From Semisulcospira habei (lineage: Eukaryota > Mollusca > Gastropoda > Semisulcospiridae): a DNA stretch of 64,000 bases. Below the pieces are notes generated by a model. It was not told the origin of the DNA, ran no database searches, and saw nothing but the letters and a program-made list of their open reading frames with translations. Positions 37,801 through 47,599 of the stretch are shown here, in pieces; the stretch's first letter is position 1; the number at the start of each line of letters is the position of its first letter. The translations under genes were made by a program, and so were the position numbers. The stretch spans positions 89,679,035-89,743,034 of the forward strand of contig BTPG01000006.1 of assembly GCA_036245525.1 (NCBI GenBank). The letters run 5' to 3'.

Positions 37801-38157
37801 AGAAGAATTTTGAAAATCCACTGGCCAGAGAAGATCAGCAACGTCAGACTCTGGGACAGAACAGAGCAGATAACAGCAGAGAATGAAATTGGGCGAAGAA
37901 GATGGGGATGGATCGGTCACAGTCTGAGAAAGCCAGCTTCCAGTATCACTAGGCAGGCATTGTCATGGAACCCCCAGGGAAAGAGAAAAAGAGGTAGGCC
38001 AAGAAACTCCTGGCGTCGAGACCTCCAAGCTGACATCAAGAGACTGGGAACCACCTGGAGTAGAATCGAGGGAGAAGCACAGGACAGGAGTTGCTGGAGG
38101 TCTCTCGTCGACGGCCTATACCCGGGTAGGGGTGACAGGCGTAAGTAAGTAAGTAAG
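34855..38157 (+). mobile_element. RTE-type non-LTR retrotransposon, apparently full length
   Basis: The 5' end CCTCGCGCTGGGACC equals the 5' end of the copies at 1154 and 1642. A ~280-bp 5' UTR precedes a single long ORF, and the 3' end is a GTAAGTAAGTAAG tail. I could not find a target duplication. The left flank is a Tc1 transposase and the right flank is unrelated, so insertion probably came with a deletion. The family also left the 120-bp stub at 49829-49948 and the deleted derivative at 1642-8498. Confidence 0.92.
35134..38148 (+). CDS. RTE-type endonuclease/reverse transcriptase, intact 1004-aa ORF
   Basis: Mediates target-primed reverse transcription. The N-terminal endonuclease/exonuclease/phosphatase domain (about 25-275) has TWNVKTM, GISEARW, GDFNAKIG and SDHHLL. 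A basic coiled linker (about 380-440) follows. The reverse transcriptase (about 500-800) has LKNDKAAGPDGIPAE, QAGFRKNRSC, VDYEKAFDSVDRETLW, RQGCLLSPFLFLL and the catalytic box LDFADDLALL. The C-terminal tail has VLLYGAETW, WGWIGHSLRKP and WNPQGKRKRGRPRNSWRRD. RTE clade is assigned from the tail and single-ORF layout. No stops or frameshifts, so possibly active. In-frame ATGs at 35134 and 35212 could both start it. Confidence 0.93.
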   Translation: MTSCGESRKSSEATGPSRLSLSRDTTMGTWNVKTMYQSGKAAQIAAEMQKYNLSLLGISEARWTQSGQKRLLSGEMVLYSGHEEENAPHTEGVALMLSPVAQRALMGWEPLGPRIITAAFRTKKKLKLNVIQCYAPTNDSDEEEKQEFYDRLKSAVDKCAERDITIVMGDFNAKIGEDNTGYEEVMGRQGLGSEMSENGERFVDFCALNRLIIGGSIFPHRRIHKATWVSPDHTTENQIDHICISKKFRRSLQDVRVRRGADVTSDHHLLTLRMKLKLKKSRTETTRRQRYNVGLLRETGVREEFKLVLSNRFQALQELVNEEEAVTTEQQWKAVREALNSTCKDTVGFRKHHHKDWLSAQTLKKIEARKQKKAAVNNSRTRAAKVRAQGEYSEANREVKRSIRADKRAYTDSLAAEAEKAAGSGNMKQLYDITRRLSGKYGHTERPVKDKEGKPIADRADQLDRWAEYFEELLNRPSPPDPPDIQPAETDLPISCDRPSREEIRKAVAFLKNDKAAGPDGIPAESLKADLETTVEMLYPLFGKIWEEEVMPAEWKEGYLIKLPKKGDLSKCFNYRGITLLSVPGKVFNRIILERMKSSVDPQLRDQQAGFRKNRSCTDQIATLRIIVEQSLEWSSPLYVNFVDYEKAFDSVDRETLWKLLRHYGVPTKLVRLIKSSYDGMTCRVIHKGQFTRELQVRTGVRQGCLLSPFLFLLATDWVMKMTTEHRRSGIQWTLWTRLDDLDFADDLALLSHTHQQMQDKTTRLADISSQVGLTIHKQETKTMRLNTTREEPILLAGTPLEEVESFTYLGSIIDKKGGTDADVRARIGKARAAFLQLKKVWSSRELSQHTKIRIFNSNVKAVLLYGAETWRLTKTTVNRVQTFMNSCLRRILKIHWPEKISNVRLWDRTEQITAENEIGRRRWGWIGHSLRKPASSITRQALSWNPQGKRKRGRPRNSWRRDLQADIKRLGTTWSRIEGEAQDRSCWRSLVDGLYPGRGDRRK

Positions 38158-38421
38158 TCGGCCAGCGTGTATAAACTAGCATTGCACTGACGGCGTAGGA
38201 AACTACTGAGAATCCAATTAACAGCAACCGCACAACAAATTCCCACATGTCATCCAAAAGAAACACCAGTCATTATGTAGCATTGCAGGGTCCGACATAT
38301 ATCAAACGAAGGCCCAATGACTGCTAGACTGCGGGTGGCGACCTTTCTACCGGAGCGGGCGGCCTGGCGAGGTGTTGTATGGCCGCCATCTTGCCTCCAA
38401 GAATTAATACAGGATATTCAC

Positions 38422-39747
38422 TCACCATCGGAACGTTTCCTGTGCCCGTCGTCTGCACACTTTTTGTAAAACCTGCGCCATTTTTGACTTGACCATGTAG
38501 CCCGATGAGCTTTCTGTGATTTTGCCCACTGCTTTCTTTGAGCTGCCACAGCGTTTCTGGTCTTCGGCTTCTGGGCTGGTTTTGGCGTTTTGGCTGGTTC
38601 CAGCGGTTTCTCCTTCTTCTGTTTTTCTCTGAAAAATATAAAAATAACATTTCAGTTGCAGCAAGTTTTCCTTTGTATCATATAAATGTGTTTCAACTTT
38701 GGATTTTAATTGTATTTATAAACTGCCAACAGGTAGACCTCCCTGGCCTGGTAGTTAACCAGCAATACCATCCATCCATACCCTGACCTAGTTATTTCCT
38801 TTTATTTATTTAAAGGTGTCTATTGGGGATAACATTTATGTCCAACATTTACTCATTTAAGAAAGAAAGAGAGGAAAAATTACCTGTACTTTTGTGTTCT
38901 TAATCTGCTTTTCTCTTGCTGAAGATCCAGCTGTTCCGGAGTAAGAACTTTGCGGTACTTCTGGACATTTTAATTTGTTCTTATTCTGATAGTCTTTCAA
39001 TCTATCAGGGTCTTCTTTCAAGCGTTGTCTGTAGGCGTTGGCCCTCTCAGCATCAGATGTCTTCTTTACTTTGGATCCTTCAAAGTCACCCTTCAGCAGA
39101 ATCCGGAGACTGCCTAAAGAAAAAAAAGAATAAAACAAAAATTATTTGAATAAAATAATAAATGTAGACCTAATAATAATGGAAAATGTTAGGCCTACCT
39201 ATTAAGCAGTGATACATTTACTTCAAGTTAAAAAACGGTGACATAATATCAACCATTAAACAGGTAATTATGATTGATGACCAAAACCTAAAATTTACCA
39301 TGTCGTTTTAGCCTTGTGTTACAACCATCATTGAATTTCTTATTTAGGCCTACTCAGATCTAGTACGAGTCTGTCAAATTGGATAACCTAAATTATCAAT
39401 CTGTAGTTAGAAAATCACTGCTAGGGACATGTTTTTGCCCAGCAAAAGGTAAAGAAAAACCTCTGCATAATGGTAGGCACATTTTGACATGCTATTTATG
39501 AAAAGTGACAGTCGATATTACTGGAGTAAGACATATGAAAAACATCGCTTGCTTGTTCTACTTATGTTTACGCTTCCGATCATTTTCTTTTGCACTTTTC
39601 TCCAAAAATTACTGCAAAATAAAAGCATAATGTACAATCAAACTCTACACGAGTGAAGAAACGATAAAATCAAACTTATGTGACGGTCGTACTATTTGAA
39701 AGATCTTTGACATTTTACGAAAACTTACTTCGTTTTTCCGCTGGCAT
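38422..39747 (-). CDS. Unidentified three-exon gene (modelled)
   Basis: Model: exon 1 39747-39729 (MPAEKR), donor GTAAGT; exon 2 39113-38884 after a CTTTAG acceptor, encoding SSLRILLKGDFEGSKVKK and SDAERANAYRQRLKEDPDRL; exon 3 38628-38422 after a TTTCAG acceptor. Exons 1 and 2 join in phase. Exon 3 in the joined frame ends at a stop, but its +1 frame encodes a more protein-like basic sequence (AVAAQRKQWAKSQKAHRATW) that runs to a GTGAGT donor, so the exon 3 phase is uncertain. The AER-x2-YRQRLKEDP motif resembles short basic repeats in uncharacterised invertebrate proteins. No function assigned. Confidence 0.4.
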
Positions 39748-40460
39748 GCTTTTTTCTGAAGTAGTCGCCGTTAGTCTTTTCCGTTACGGTCACGTGATCC
39801 ATAAAATGTCGGAACGGGTTTGAAAACGTAAAGTAATAAATAGAAAAACGATTGTGAACGGTCGTTACTTTTTGACATTTTTTTTTTAAAGTGAGATATT
39901 CTGCCATTTTTTCCTATCAGAATTTCGTTTTATCCTTTGAACAAAATATATTTGTATTTGCCATAAATGTTTCTGCTTCGGTAATCCCAAACTTGGGATT
40001 GGAACTTCACTAAAGCATTGTTTTTTCATCTGCAAAGAGTAGTACGATTTTGACATTTGATGTAACGACCGTCCATGAAAAAAATTAGGTTATAATAATG
40101 CAATAATTTCAAAAAAGGTTAAGGATAAATTGTTAAGCCTTTTAAAGTGCTTTAACATCGATAAGTCAAACTCCAAAGTTTTATCCAGCTGTTATTGAGT
40201 TTAAATGAGAAAATAGAAACTGATGTGAGCAACTAGAACTGACAGCTTTCCGGAAAGCAAAAAAATCCCATTTTTTCTTCACTTTTCAATTTTTTTTCTA
40301 TATTAATTCTACAATTAAAAGCATCAGTTTATTTTATGTATCTCTCTTACATACATCCATCTATTCAATATCACAAATTAAAACGAACACCTAATTTCAA
40401 ATACAAATTTATTTTCATTTTTAAAATGCATACTATTGCAAAACGACCTTTTGTCACAGG
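39150..40460. other. Intergenic/intronic AT-rich sequence
   Basis: Apart from exon 1 of the small gene at 39729-39747, I see no gene. Short repeats around GACGGTCGT/ACGACCGT occur near 39680, 39860 and 40065. Confidence 0.4.
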
Positions 40461-40464
40461 TTCA

Positions 40465-41665
40465 TATACTGATGATGAAGGTGCCTTAGTGTTTAGGAAA
40501 GTTGTTACCTCTGGGCCGTTGGTGAGTCTTGTTCCAAGTTTTGCTTCAGACAACAATAGCAGAGAAAAACTAAAAGTGCAAGATTATGAGAAACAACGGT
40601 ATCTTCTTACGCATAAAAAAGGCAGATCAGATACTTCTGTTGTGTTTATGCCAGCAAACTTTACCATAGCAAGAGAAGCGACAATAGTATTTGAAATTAT
40701 TATGAGGTCAGTAAATGCTGCCAAAGAGGCTGAAATTGCACAGGGAATCAAACTTACGTGGGATGACACAGTGACAGAATCATCAAAGGTCTTTATTGCT
40801 ATTAAAAAAAAGTGCTGATATAGAAGTTTCGAGCAGTATTCCCGCTGTCAAGATAGTGGTCGATAAACTGTACATAGACTGTACATTGCTTAACGTCCCG
40901 ACAGCAACAAGGCTTTCTCAGGACGTGCCTGCACTGCTTGTGAAAAAAAAAATAAACAGAACATTGAATGTATGTCGCCAGCCGGTCAAATACATTAAAT
41001 AAACCTAACACATGGGGCCTAAATAAAGCTAAGACCATTTAGCAACACACATCCAATATCAAGAGCTACAGGCAGTGCAGACAGTAGGGAGAGTTTTAAA
41101 AAGGCAAAGTAAGTAAGTAAGTAAGTATAGATTGCTTAAACGTCCCGCAAGCGACAAAGGCCTTCTCAGGATGTGCCTGCGCTAAATGAAGAAAAAACTG
41201 CAAGAAGCGCAGACAGGAGGGAGAATTTCAAAAGAAAAATACAGATGAATGGACCACAAAGACAGAAATACAAACCCCCAAAAGAGTAGAACCCACCTTG
41301 CAGGGGTTAGACAAGGTGACCCTAGGAACTAAAAAGTAGACAACCCCACCAAGGTCCCCTAGGGCAGACCCGGTGGGGGTTAAAAAGGCAAATACAGGTG
41401 AATGGACCAAGGGTAGACAGAAACACATGCCCCAGAATAGAGAGAAAAAAACTCACCCTGTGGGGCTGACCAGGGTGACCCTGGGAACTAAAAAGTACCT
41501 AACCCCACCCAAGTCCCCCAGGGCAGACCCGGGTGGGGGAGTGGTCGATAAAACAACTTTTGTTTGCCCAAGTTACATAAAACTTTAACACATATCTTGT
41601 TTCATTTTATTACGCCAGCAAATTATACACTTTTGATGAGTTGCAAAATGTAATCGCTGATTAAA
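40465..41665 (+). pseudogene. Relic of the 294-aa Polinton gene
   Basis: Aligns from YTDDEGALVFRKVV through GRSDTSVVFMPANF and AQGIKLTWDD-TV to IPAVKIVVDK. It then breaks at the SINE insertion and resumes at VVDKTTFV, with the C-terminal LQNVIAD still recognisable. One frameshift lies in an A-run near 40805. N-terminal ~130 codons are missing. Confidence 0.9.
40868..41539 (-). mobile_element. SINE-like copy 2 with a further SINE nested in it
   Basis: The outer copy is bounded by a 13-bp duplication AGTGGTCGATAAA (40855-40867 and 41540-41552). Inside it, the interval 41109-41379 is a second, more diverged copy bounded by TTAAAAAGGCAAA (41096-41108 and 41380-41392). Both are minus-oriented: the tail complement (TTGCTTAACGTCCC) is at the left and the CCCGGGT head at the right. 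Confidence 0.9.
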
Positions 41666-41873
41666 TTTTAAAAAATATTTGTGAATAAAAGAAAATAATA
41701 ATAATAATAATTATGATATTTATAATGCGCTTATCTTATAATAATTATAACTCTAAGCGCGAACTCACAACTCGCACACGCATGCGCACGCTTTAGACAA
41801 TGACTCACGTACCATAAATAGTGAAAATACATTACGACGGTCAGCTTGGGGTGGGGAGTGTGGTGATATTGTG

Positions 41874-42632
41874 CTAGAACTGTTGAAAGAGGCGAGTTTT
41901 GAGGGCGGACTGGAAGGAGGAGAGAGAGAGTTTCTGACGGAGAGAAAGTGGGAGAGTGTTCCAGGTGGATGGACCGTAGACGGAGAAGGAGCGCGGGCCG
42001 AAAGTGCTGAGTTTGGTGCGGGGGATGAGGAGGTGGAGAGGGTCAGAGGTGGAGCGGAGGGAGTGGGAAGGAGTGTAGGGGTGAAGTAAGTTGGAGAGAT
42101 AGGTAGGAGCGTAGTTGTTCAGGGATTTGTAGCAGAGAGACAGAATCTTGTATTGGATGCGTTGGGGGATGGGGAGCCAGTGAAGGAGCTTGAGCAGGGG
42201 AGTGATGTGGTCGGATTTTTTCTTTCTGAGGACGAGGCAGGCAGCATTGTTCTGGACGCGCTGAAGAGTGAGAGTGGTAGAGTGAGGAAGGCCGGAAAGA
42301 TTAGAGTTGCAGTAGTCGATGCGAGATAAGATCAGAGAGACAGCGAGTTTGGTGGCAGCTTCGGTAGTGAGGTATTTTCTGATCTGACTGATGCGGCGGA
42401 GGTGGAAATAACATGCCTGGGCCGTGGCGGAGACGAAGCTGGTCATGGAAAGAGAGGAATCGAGGATAACGCCGAGGTTCTTGACCGAGTCAGAGAGGGA
42501 GATGGGGGTGCTGTCGAGTTGAAGGTGGAGAGAAGGGGGGAGCTGGGAAAGTTTCTGGCGCGTGCCTACCAGCATGGCTTCCGTTTTGTCGTCGTTCAGT
42601 TTGAGCTTGTTTGCTGTCATCCAGTTTTTCAC
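41874..42632 (-). pseudogene. C-terminal reverse transcriptase of CR1/L2-like element
   Basis: A 252-codon open stretch: KLKLNDDKTEAMLVGTRQKL, VKNLGVILDSSLSM, SLILSRIDYCNSNLSGLP, LLKLLHWLPIPQRIQYKIL and YGPSTWNTLPLSLR, ending RLFQQF. This thumb and C-terminal region is characteristic of CR1/L2/Rex-type elements. The palm with YADD lies just upstream in another frame. Confidence 0.88.
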
Positions 42633-42984
42633 GTCTTCGTAGCAGTCAGCCGTGCGAGTCAGTAGTGACTGAGTGTTGTCGAGTTTGTCTTTGTCTAGTA
42701 GTTGTGAGTCATCAGCGTAGAGGTGGTGGTGTATGTGGTGAGACTGGATGATGTTGGACAGGGGAGAGGTGTAGAGTGTGAAAAGACCGGACCCAGGATG
42801 GACTCCTGTGGAACGCCGCAGGAGAGCCTGACTGGGTTGGAGGAGACGCCGTCGATGGTGACTGAATGCTGTCTGTTGGAGAGGTAGGAGAGAAACCAGG
42901 AGTGAGCAGAGTCAGTGATGCCAAAGGGGTGGTGAAGGCGATGGAGAAGGATAGAGTGGTCTATGGTGTTGAAGGCGGCAGAGA

Positions 42985-43372
42985 TTGATTGATTGTACAT
43001 TGCTTAACGTCCCGACAGCAACAAGGCTTTCTCAGGACGTGCCTGCACTGCTTGTGAGAAAAAAAAAAAATAAACAGAAAATTGAATGTATGTCGCCAAC
43101 CGGTCAAATACGTTAAATAAACCTACAACATGGGGCCTAAATAAAGCTAAGACCATTTAGCAACACACATCCAATATCAAGAACTACAGGCAGTGCAGAC
43201 AGTAGGGAGAGTTTTAAAAAGGCAAATACAGGTGAATGGACAAAGGGTAGACAGAAACACATGCCCCAGAATAGAGAGAAAACCCCACCCTGTGGGGCTG
43301 ACCAGGGTGACCCTGGGAACTAAAAAATACCTAACCCCACCCAAGTCCCCCAAGGCAGACCCGGGTGGGGTA
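42985..43372 (-). mobile_element. SINE-like copy 3 inside the CR1-like element
   Basis: A 13-bp duplication AAGGCGGCAGAGA flanks it at 42972-42984 and 43373-43385; excising it rejoins the reverse transcriptase frame (LDLSAAF-NTIDHS). Starts on plus with TTGATTGATTGTACATTGC and ends CCCGGGTGGGG. Confidence 0.92.
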
Positions 43373-43497
43373 AAGGCGGCAGAGAGATCGAGTAGCGTAA
43401 GAAGGGAGATGTTGCCCGAGTCGGTGGAGATAAGCAGGTCGTTTAGGATATGTAGAAGGGCTGTTTCAGTGCTGTGATGTTTGCGATAGGCAGACTG

Positions 43498-44269
43498 GAA
43501 TGTTGAACTTGTATCTGCAACTACCAACGCTTGAGTCCGTGCCGATTGATCCGCATGTGACAACTGTGCCAATTGCATCAGATAAAACATTACAGGCAGG
43601 CGCATTCCGATTAATAAATATTACAGAAGCATTGAATATTTGGAAGGAGAAGAGGCAAAATACTCCAGGTGTAAAAGACGGTATAAGACAGTTTTCAATT
43701 CTGTACACAATGCAGCTATGGCTGTGGGTGTAGTTTCAGCTGGTTTATCTGCTGGTGGTTTTGCTCTGATTGCCACTGGAATTGCTCTTGAAGGTGTTAG
43801 TGGTTTTGCATGTCTGGCATGCTTTGGTTTAGAAGCCCTTAACAAAAGATTTCATACAAAGTTACAGAAACATGAAGCGTTGAGTACGCTCGCTGGTGCA
43901 AAACAAGAGTAGTATGAAACTTACAATCAGTAAAGCGTTGCATGACAATTTAATTGACGACGATGAATTTAAAAGAGTGCAAGATGATTTGAACAATTAC
44001 AAACAATTGAAATCTGAAATACAGAATAAGATGTGTAGTCAATCTCCCGTAAATGTTGAAGAACTAAAGGCTAGTTTTTTAGAGAGGGGAAAACAAATTG
44101 GGGTCCAAGAAACCACAGACAAACTTCAAAATCTACTTTCAAGCAAATAAAGATCAGTTTTGGAAATCGTTTAATATTGTCATACACTTTACAAAAAGAT
44201 GACACGCCACATATGCAGCTTGAGCCTATCTATTTAGCCCCATCCGCTCCGACGCCAGAGTACTATTGA
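43498..44269 (+). pseudogene. Relic of the 208-aa Polinton gene plus its -1-frame extension
   Basis: Begins with the equivalent of the intact start (NLYLQLPTLE), continues RLINITEALN, the glycine-rich hydrophobic region (SAGLSAGGFALIATG) and DDDEFKRVQDDLNNYKQLKS, ending at TAA 44148-44150. Small frameshifts lie near 43655 and 43905. The heptamer G GGA AAA (44087-44093) precedes an open -1 frame, 44093-44269, ending PSAPTPEYY. Confidence 0.85.
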
Positions 44270-44859
44270 GAAAAAAAAGTTTTTTGTTGCCCTTGTATTA
44301 TGACAAATCTGTCTCAGTATCTTGGGACTGAAGTCAAGTTGTTATAAGAACTTAGGGTAAGTAATTAATAAGTTCTTATGGTAAGTAATTAATAGGTTCT
44401 TATGGCAACTAACTTAAAGGTTACCTCTGCAGGTTCTTAAAAGTTAGTTGCAACTTGTTAATAAGTATGAAGTTTCACTTGTCACCACTTGGTCAGGTGC
44501 ATGTTTAGGTGTTACCAGAGACAATGGTTATAGAAAAAGATAATAAGAGAATCCCAAAGTATCAAAATCGATAGCCGCACTGATCATGGTCGCCATTTAA
44601 AAAAAAAAATCAACAGGGTGATTTGGTGATGGTGGGGAGGTGATGGGGGGGTTGATGCGTTTATTATCCATAAGGGTGAGATTTATAGATCGATGCGGCA
44701 TTATCGATTTGATTGGTTTTCAAATCTCTTATTTTACCGAGTAAATAAAGTGGATCCTGGAAAAAATGAGCGACCTGGTCATTATGAGTTTTGTTAGCAA
44801 AAATAGCAAAATAATGACATCAAAAAAAAATTGCTCCAATAATCTCTCTTCTTATATCT

Positions 44860-45110
44860 CTGGGGGGAGGCGGCGAAAGCCTGAACCCAAAGTAACGGTG
44901 ACAGCACCTACTTGAGGAGAAAGTCCGACGCTGGAACCCGGCGCTATCGAATCTCGCACCAGCATTGCGAGGTCAGTGGCAGGCGCCCGTTTACCACTGC
45001 GCCGGCGGCGACTCACTGAGTGGTCAAGTGCCGATGAGGCAGGCGGCCGTTCGACTGAAGTCACGGGACGGGGCGGGCGACAGCCTTGCCGGCCCTGAGC
45101 GGCCGCAACC
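44860..45110 (-). mobile_element. tRNA-derived SINE (candidate)
   Basis: On the minus strand, GGCGCAGTGGTAAACGGGCG resembles an A box and GGTGCGAGATTCGATAGC resembles a B box at tRNA-like spacing, followed by a GC-rich body. A short CCCTAACCCTA telomere-like run at 45109-45119 adjoins. Ends and target duplication not resolved. Confidence 0.5.
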
Positions 45111-45351
45111 CTAACCCTAGTTGAAAGAGTTTAACTCATTTAAGACGAACAAGTGGCATCCGCTTAAGCCGCGTCAGTATCCGGATGAAGCCGCGTATCC
45201 AGATGCCTTTCGTCTCGAATGAGTTACAGTTATGACGAGCCACCTGGCGACACAGGCGGACTAAAGTGCATGACTGACTTGTCTCTTCGTACCGGTTAAT
45301 ATATTTGGTGCCGGAGTTTTGTTTCACTCAGTGACCGAGGCCGACTCTGGC

Positions 45352-45375
45352 ATATATATATATATATATATATAT
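45352..45375. repeat. (AT)n microsatellite
   Basis: Uninterrupted AT run. Confidence 0.95.
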
Positions 45376-45479
45376 GCAGATTTTATCCGGGCAATTCTAA
45401 CAATTAGTTTAACATTCACGGCACCGGAGCGATGACTCAGTGCATGATGATAACGGACGGCGCTAACGGGCAGCTATTA

Positions 45480-47066
45480 CCTATGGAGTACGATCTGAAC
45501 TGCCAGTGTTAGCTGAAGAGGTGGAAACAGCTGTACGCGGCCTGAAGGGAGGAAAGTCTCCAGGTGGAGACAACGTACCTGCTGAACTGTTGAAACATGG
45601 AGGAGAAGTAACAACGAAGGTACTCACTACACTCTGTCAAAAGATCTGGGAGCAAAAGAAATGGCCAGTAGAATGGACACAGTCTCTAGTGATCCCGCTC
45701 CCCAAGAAAGGAAACCTGAAACAGTGCCAGAACTACAGAACTATCAGTCTGATAAGTCACCCTAGCAAAGTAATGCTTAGAATCATTCTCAACCGCCTCA
45801 AAACTTTCGCCGAGGAACTGCTGGCAGAAGAACAGGCTGGCTTCAGAGTTGGAAGAAGCACTGTAGAGCAGATTTTCAACTGCCGCGTCCTGATCGAGAA
45901 ACATCTGCAGCATCAGCGCGAACTCTACCACAACTTCATTGATTTCAGGAAAGCATTTGATCGCGTCTGGCACGACGGACTCTGGCAAGTCATGAGATCG
46001 TTCAACATAGAGGAGGGGCTGATCCAAATGATAGAAGCGCTTTACAAGAACGCCTGCAGCGCGGTTCTACTTAACAATCAGTCAGGCGAGTTCTTCAGGA
46101 CGACGATCGGTGTCCGTCAAGGATGCCTGCTCTCTCCTGTCCTTTTCAACATATTCCTGGAGAAGATCATGCAGGAAACCCTCCACGACCACCATACTTC
46201 AATCTCTATTGGTGGCAGATCCCTGTGCAATCTTCGATTCGCAGACGACATTGACCTCATGGCAGGCAGCAATAGTGAGCTGCAAAACCTGACAGACAAA
46301 CTTTCAAGTAGCGCAGGGTCTTATGGCATGGAGATCAGTACGGATAAAAGCAAAGTGATGATCAACACCACAAGCGACAGCAGCAGCAACATTCACATGA
46401 ACGGCCAGAAGCTAGAAGAGGTCAATAGCTTCAAGTACTTGGGAGCCACCCTGTCCAAAGACGGTAGTTGCATAGCAGAGATCCGTATCAGGATAGGTAC
46501 AGCAACATCCGCAATGGCCAGGCTGGACAGGATATGGCGAAGTAACTCCATCAGCTTCACCATCAAGTACAGGCTTTACAAGTCCCTCGTAGTGTCTATT
46601 CTACTCTACGGCTGTGAGACTTGGACGCTGCTTGCAGACTCAGAAAAGAAAATCCAGGCCTTTGAGAACAAGTGCCTGAGGAAGTTGCTCCACATCTCGT
46701 ACCGCGAGCACAAGACCAACGAATATGTACGGAGCATCGTCACTTCCCTGGTGGGCCCACATGAACCCCTTCTGGCAACCGTGAAACGGCGCAAGCTTGC
46801 TTGGTTTGGCCACGTGACCCGACACAACACCTTGTCCAAGACTATCCTCCAAGGCACTCTCGAAGGAAGTCGTCGGCGAGGTCGTCAGAGAAAGAGTTGG
46901 GTCGCAAACATAAAAGAATGGACCGAACTCGAGATGCCAGACTTGCTTGCCACCGCCCAAAATAGAACTCAGTGGAGAGCACTGTCTGTTGCTGCTGCCT
47001 TTCAGTCCCCCCCCCCCCCCAACGCCCAGTTCGGGCAAGGGACTGATGATGATGATGATGACGATC
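45480..47066 (+). mobile_element. Second RTE-type non-LTR element, 5' truncated
   Basis: A different family from 34855-38157: reverse transcriptase and C-terminal region only, ending in a (GAT)n tail at about 47045-47065, a common RTE-type terminus. The endonuclease and 5' UTR are absent, consistent with 5' truncation during target-primed integration. Confidence 0.85.
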
Positions 47067-47089
47067 TGAACACTGTTCAACTTGACTGA
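45506..47089 (+). CDS. RTE-type reverse transcriptase, 5'-truncated open frame (527 aa)
   Basis: The open frame includes LKGGKSPGGDNVPAELLKHG, PLPKKGNLKQCQNYRTISLI, EEQAGFRVGRSTVEQIFNCR, IDFRKAFDRVWHDGLW, RQGCLLSPVLFNIFLEKIM, the catalytic LRFADDIDLM, FKYLGATLSKDG, ILLYGCETWTL and a C-terminal KLAWFGHVTRHNT…RRRGRQRKSW. All polymerase residues appear intact, but the N-terminal endonuclease is missing, so it is a dead-on-arrival copy. The final ~40 codons run into poly-C and (GAT)n and are not native protein. Confidence 0.85.
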   Translation: MLAEEVETAVRGLKGGKSPGGDNVPAELLKHGGEVTTKVLTTLCQKIWEQKKWPVEWTQSLVIPLPKKGNLKQCQNYRTISLISHPSKVMLRIILNRLKTFAEELLAEEQAGFRVGRSTVEQIFNCRVLIEKHLQHQRELYHNFIDFRKAFDRVWHDGLWQVMRSFNIEEGLIQMIEALYKNACSAVLLNNQSGEFFRTTIGVRQGCLLSPVLFNIFLEKIMQETLHDHHTSISIGGRSLCNLRFADDIDLMAGSNSELQNLTDKLSSSAGSYGMEISTDKSKVMINTTSDSSSNIHMNGQKLEEVNSFKYLGATLSKDGSCIAEIRIRIGTATSAMARLDRIWRSNSISFTIKYRLYKSLVVSILLYGCETWTLLADSEKKIQAFENKCLRKLLHISYREHKTNEYVRSIVTSLVGPHEPLLATVKRRKLAWFGHVTRHNTLSKTILQGTLEGSRRRGRQRKSWVANIKEWTELEMPDLLATAQNRTQWRALSVAAAFQSPPPPNAQFGQGTDDDDDDDLNTVQLD

Positions 47090-47599
47090 TTCGGCTGCAC
47101 AACCGCAACTGTGCCACCTTGATTTACCCGGCACTGAGGACCTTATAACGGGCATGCTATCCGAACAAGCCCGTCGTTTTTGCGTGGGCAATCTGAATTC
47201 CCCTTCCCCCTCCATTTTGTACAACGGTTGTGCACGCGGCTGCGATGGGGGCACTGACAAATACGCACGCATTCTGGTCATCTCCCTCGACTCGTTACCT
47301 CGCAGCAATCGGAGGAGGCAGCCAGTGTGATTCACTCGTTCACATTCATTCCAAAATTGGTAGTAAAGAGGTTTGCACGTATGAGTCACATGTTTGGACT
47401 TGCCGCTACAGCCACGAGGTCACTAAAAATAGTTCGACGGGAAGGTGCGTGTAACGAGGCTGCTGATTGGCTAGATTTAGATATGAAAGTACGCAGCATA
47501 TTTTCTTCGTCATAAAAGATTTCGGATTTTAAATGTAAACTTCTTTTTGTATTTCGATTCCAAAGTATTTGCTACAAAATTTAGTGGCATCTTCGTATT

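Larger units (their letters stand above)
41691..43497 (-). mobile_element. CR1/L2-like (Jockey superfamily) non-LTR element, 5' truncated
   Basis: Inserted exactly between two genes of the Polinton relic. The 3' tail is an (ATT)n run on the minus strand (AATAATAAT at 41693 on plus), followed by a TTTATAATGCGC 3' UTR motif. Minus-strand reverse transcriptase pieces: FQSAYRKHHSTETALL, LDLSAAF, then after the SINE NTIDHSILLHRL, SYLSNRQHSVTIDG and HLYADDSQL (catalytic), followed by MTANKLKLNDDKTEAML. Frameshifts and the SINE make it inactive. Confidence 0.88.
40465..44490 (+). mobile_element. Decayed Polinton relic with nested insertions
   Basis: Segments 40465-40867, 41553-41690 and 43498-44490 are collinear with the reverse complement of 26450-25030 of the intact Polinton, covering the 294-aa gene, the 208-aa gene, the -1-frame extension and the following intergenic sequence. 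The copies differ at many positions, so this is a different, older insertion rather than a recent duplication. It is interrupted by two SINE-like copies and a CR1-like element carrying a third SINE. Confidence 0.88.

Noticed and set aside
45109..45119. Interstitial telomere
   Set aside because: Only about two CCCTAA units, insufficient to support it.
46640..47389. 249-codon minus-strand frame
   Set aside because: Antisense to the RTE-type reverse transcriptase C-terminus and its repeat tail; no domain.
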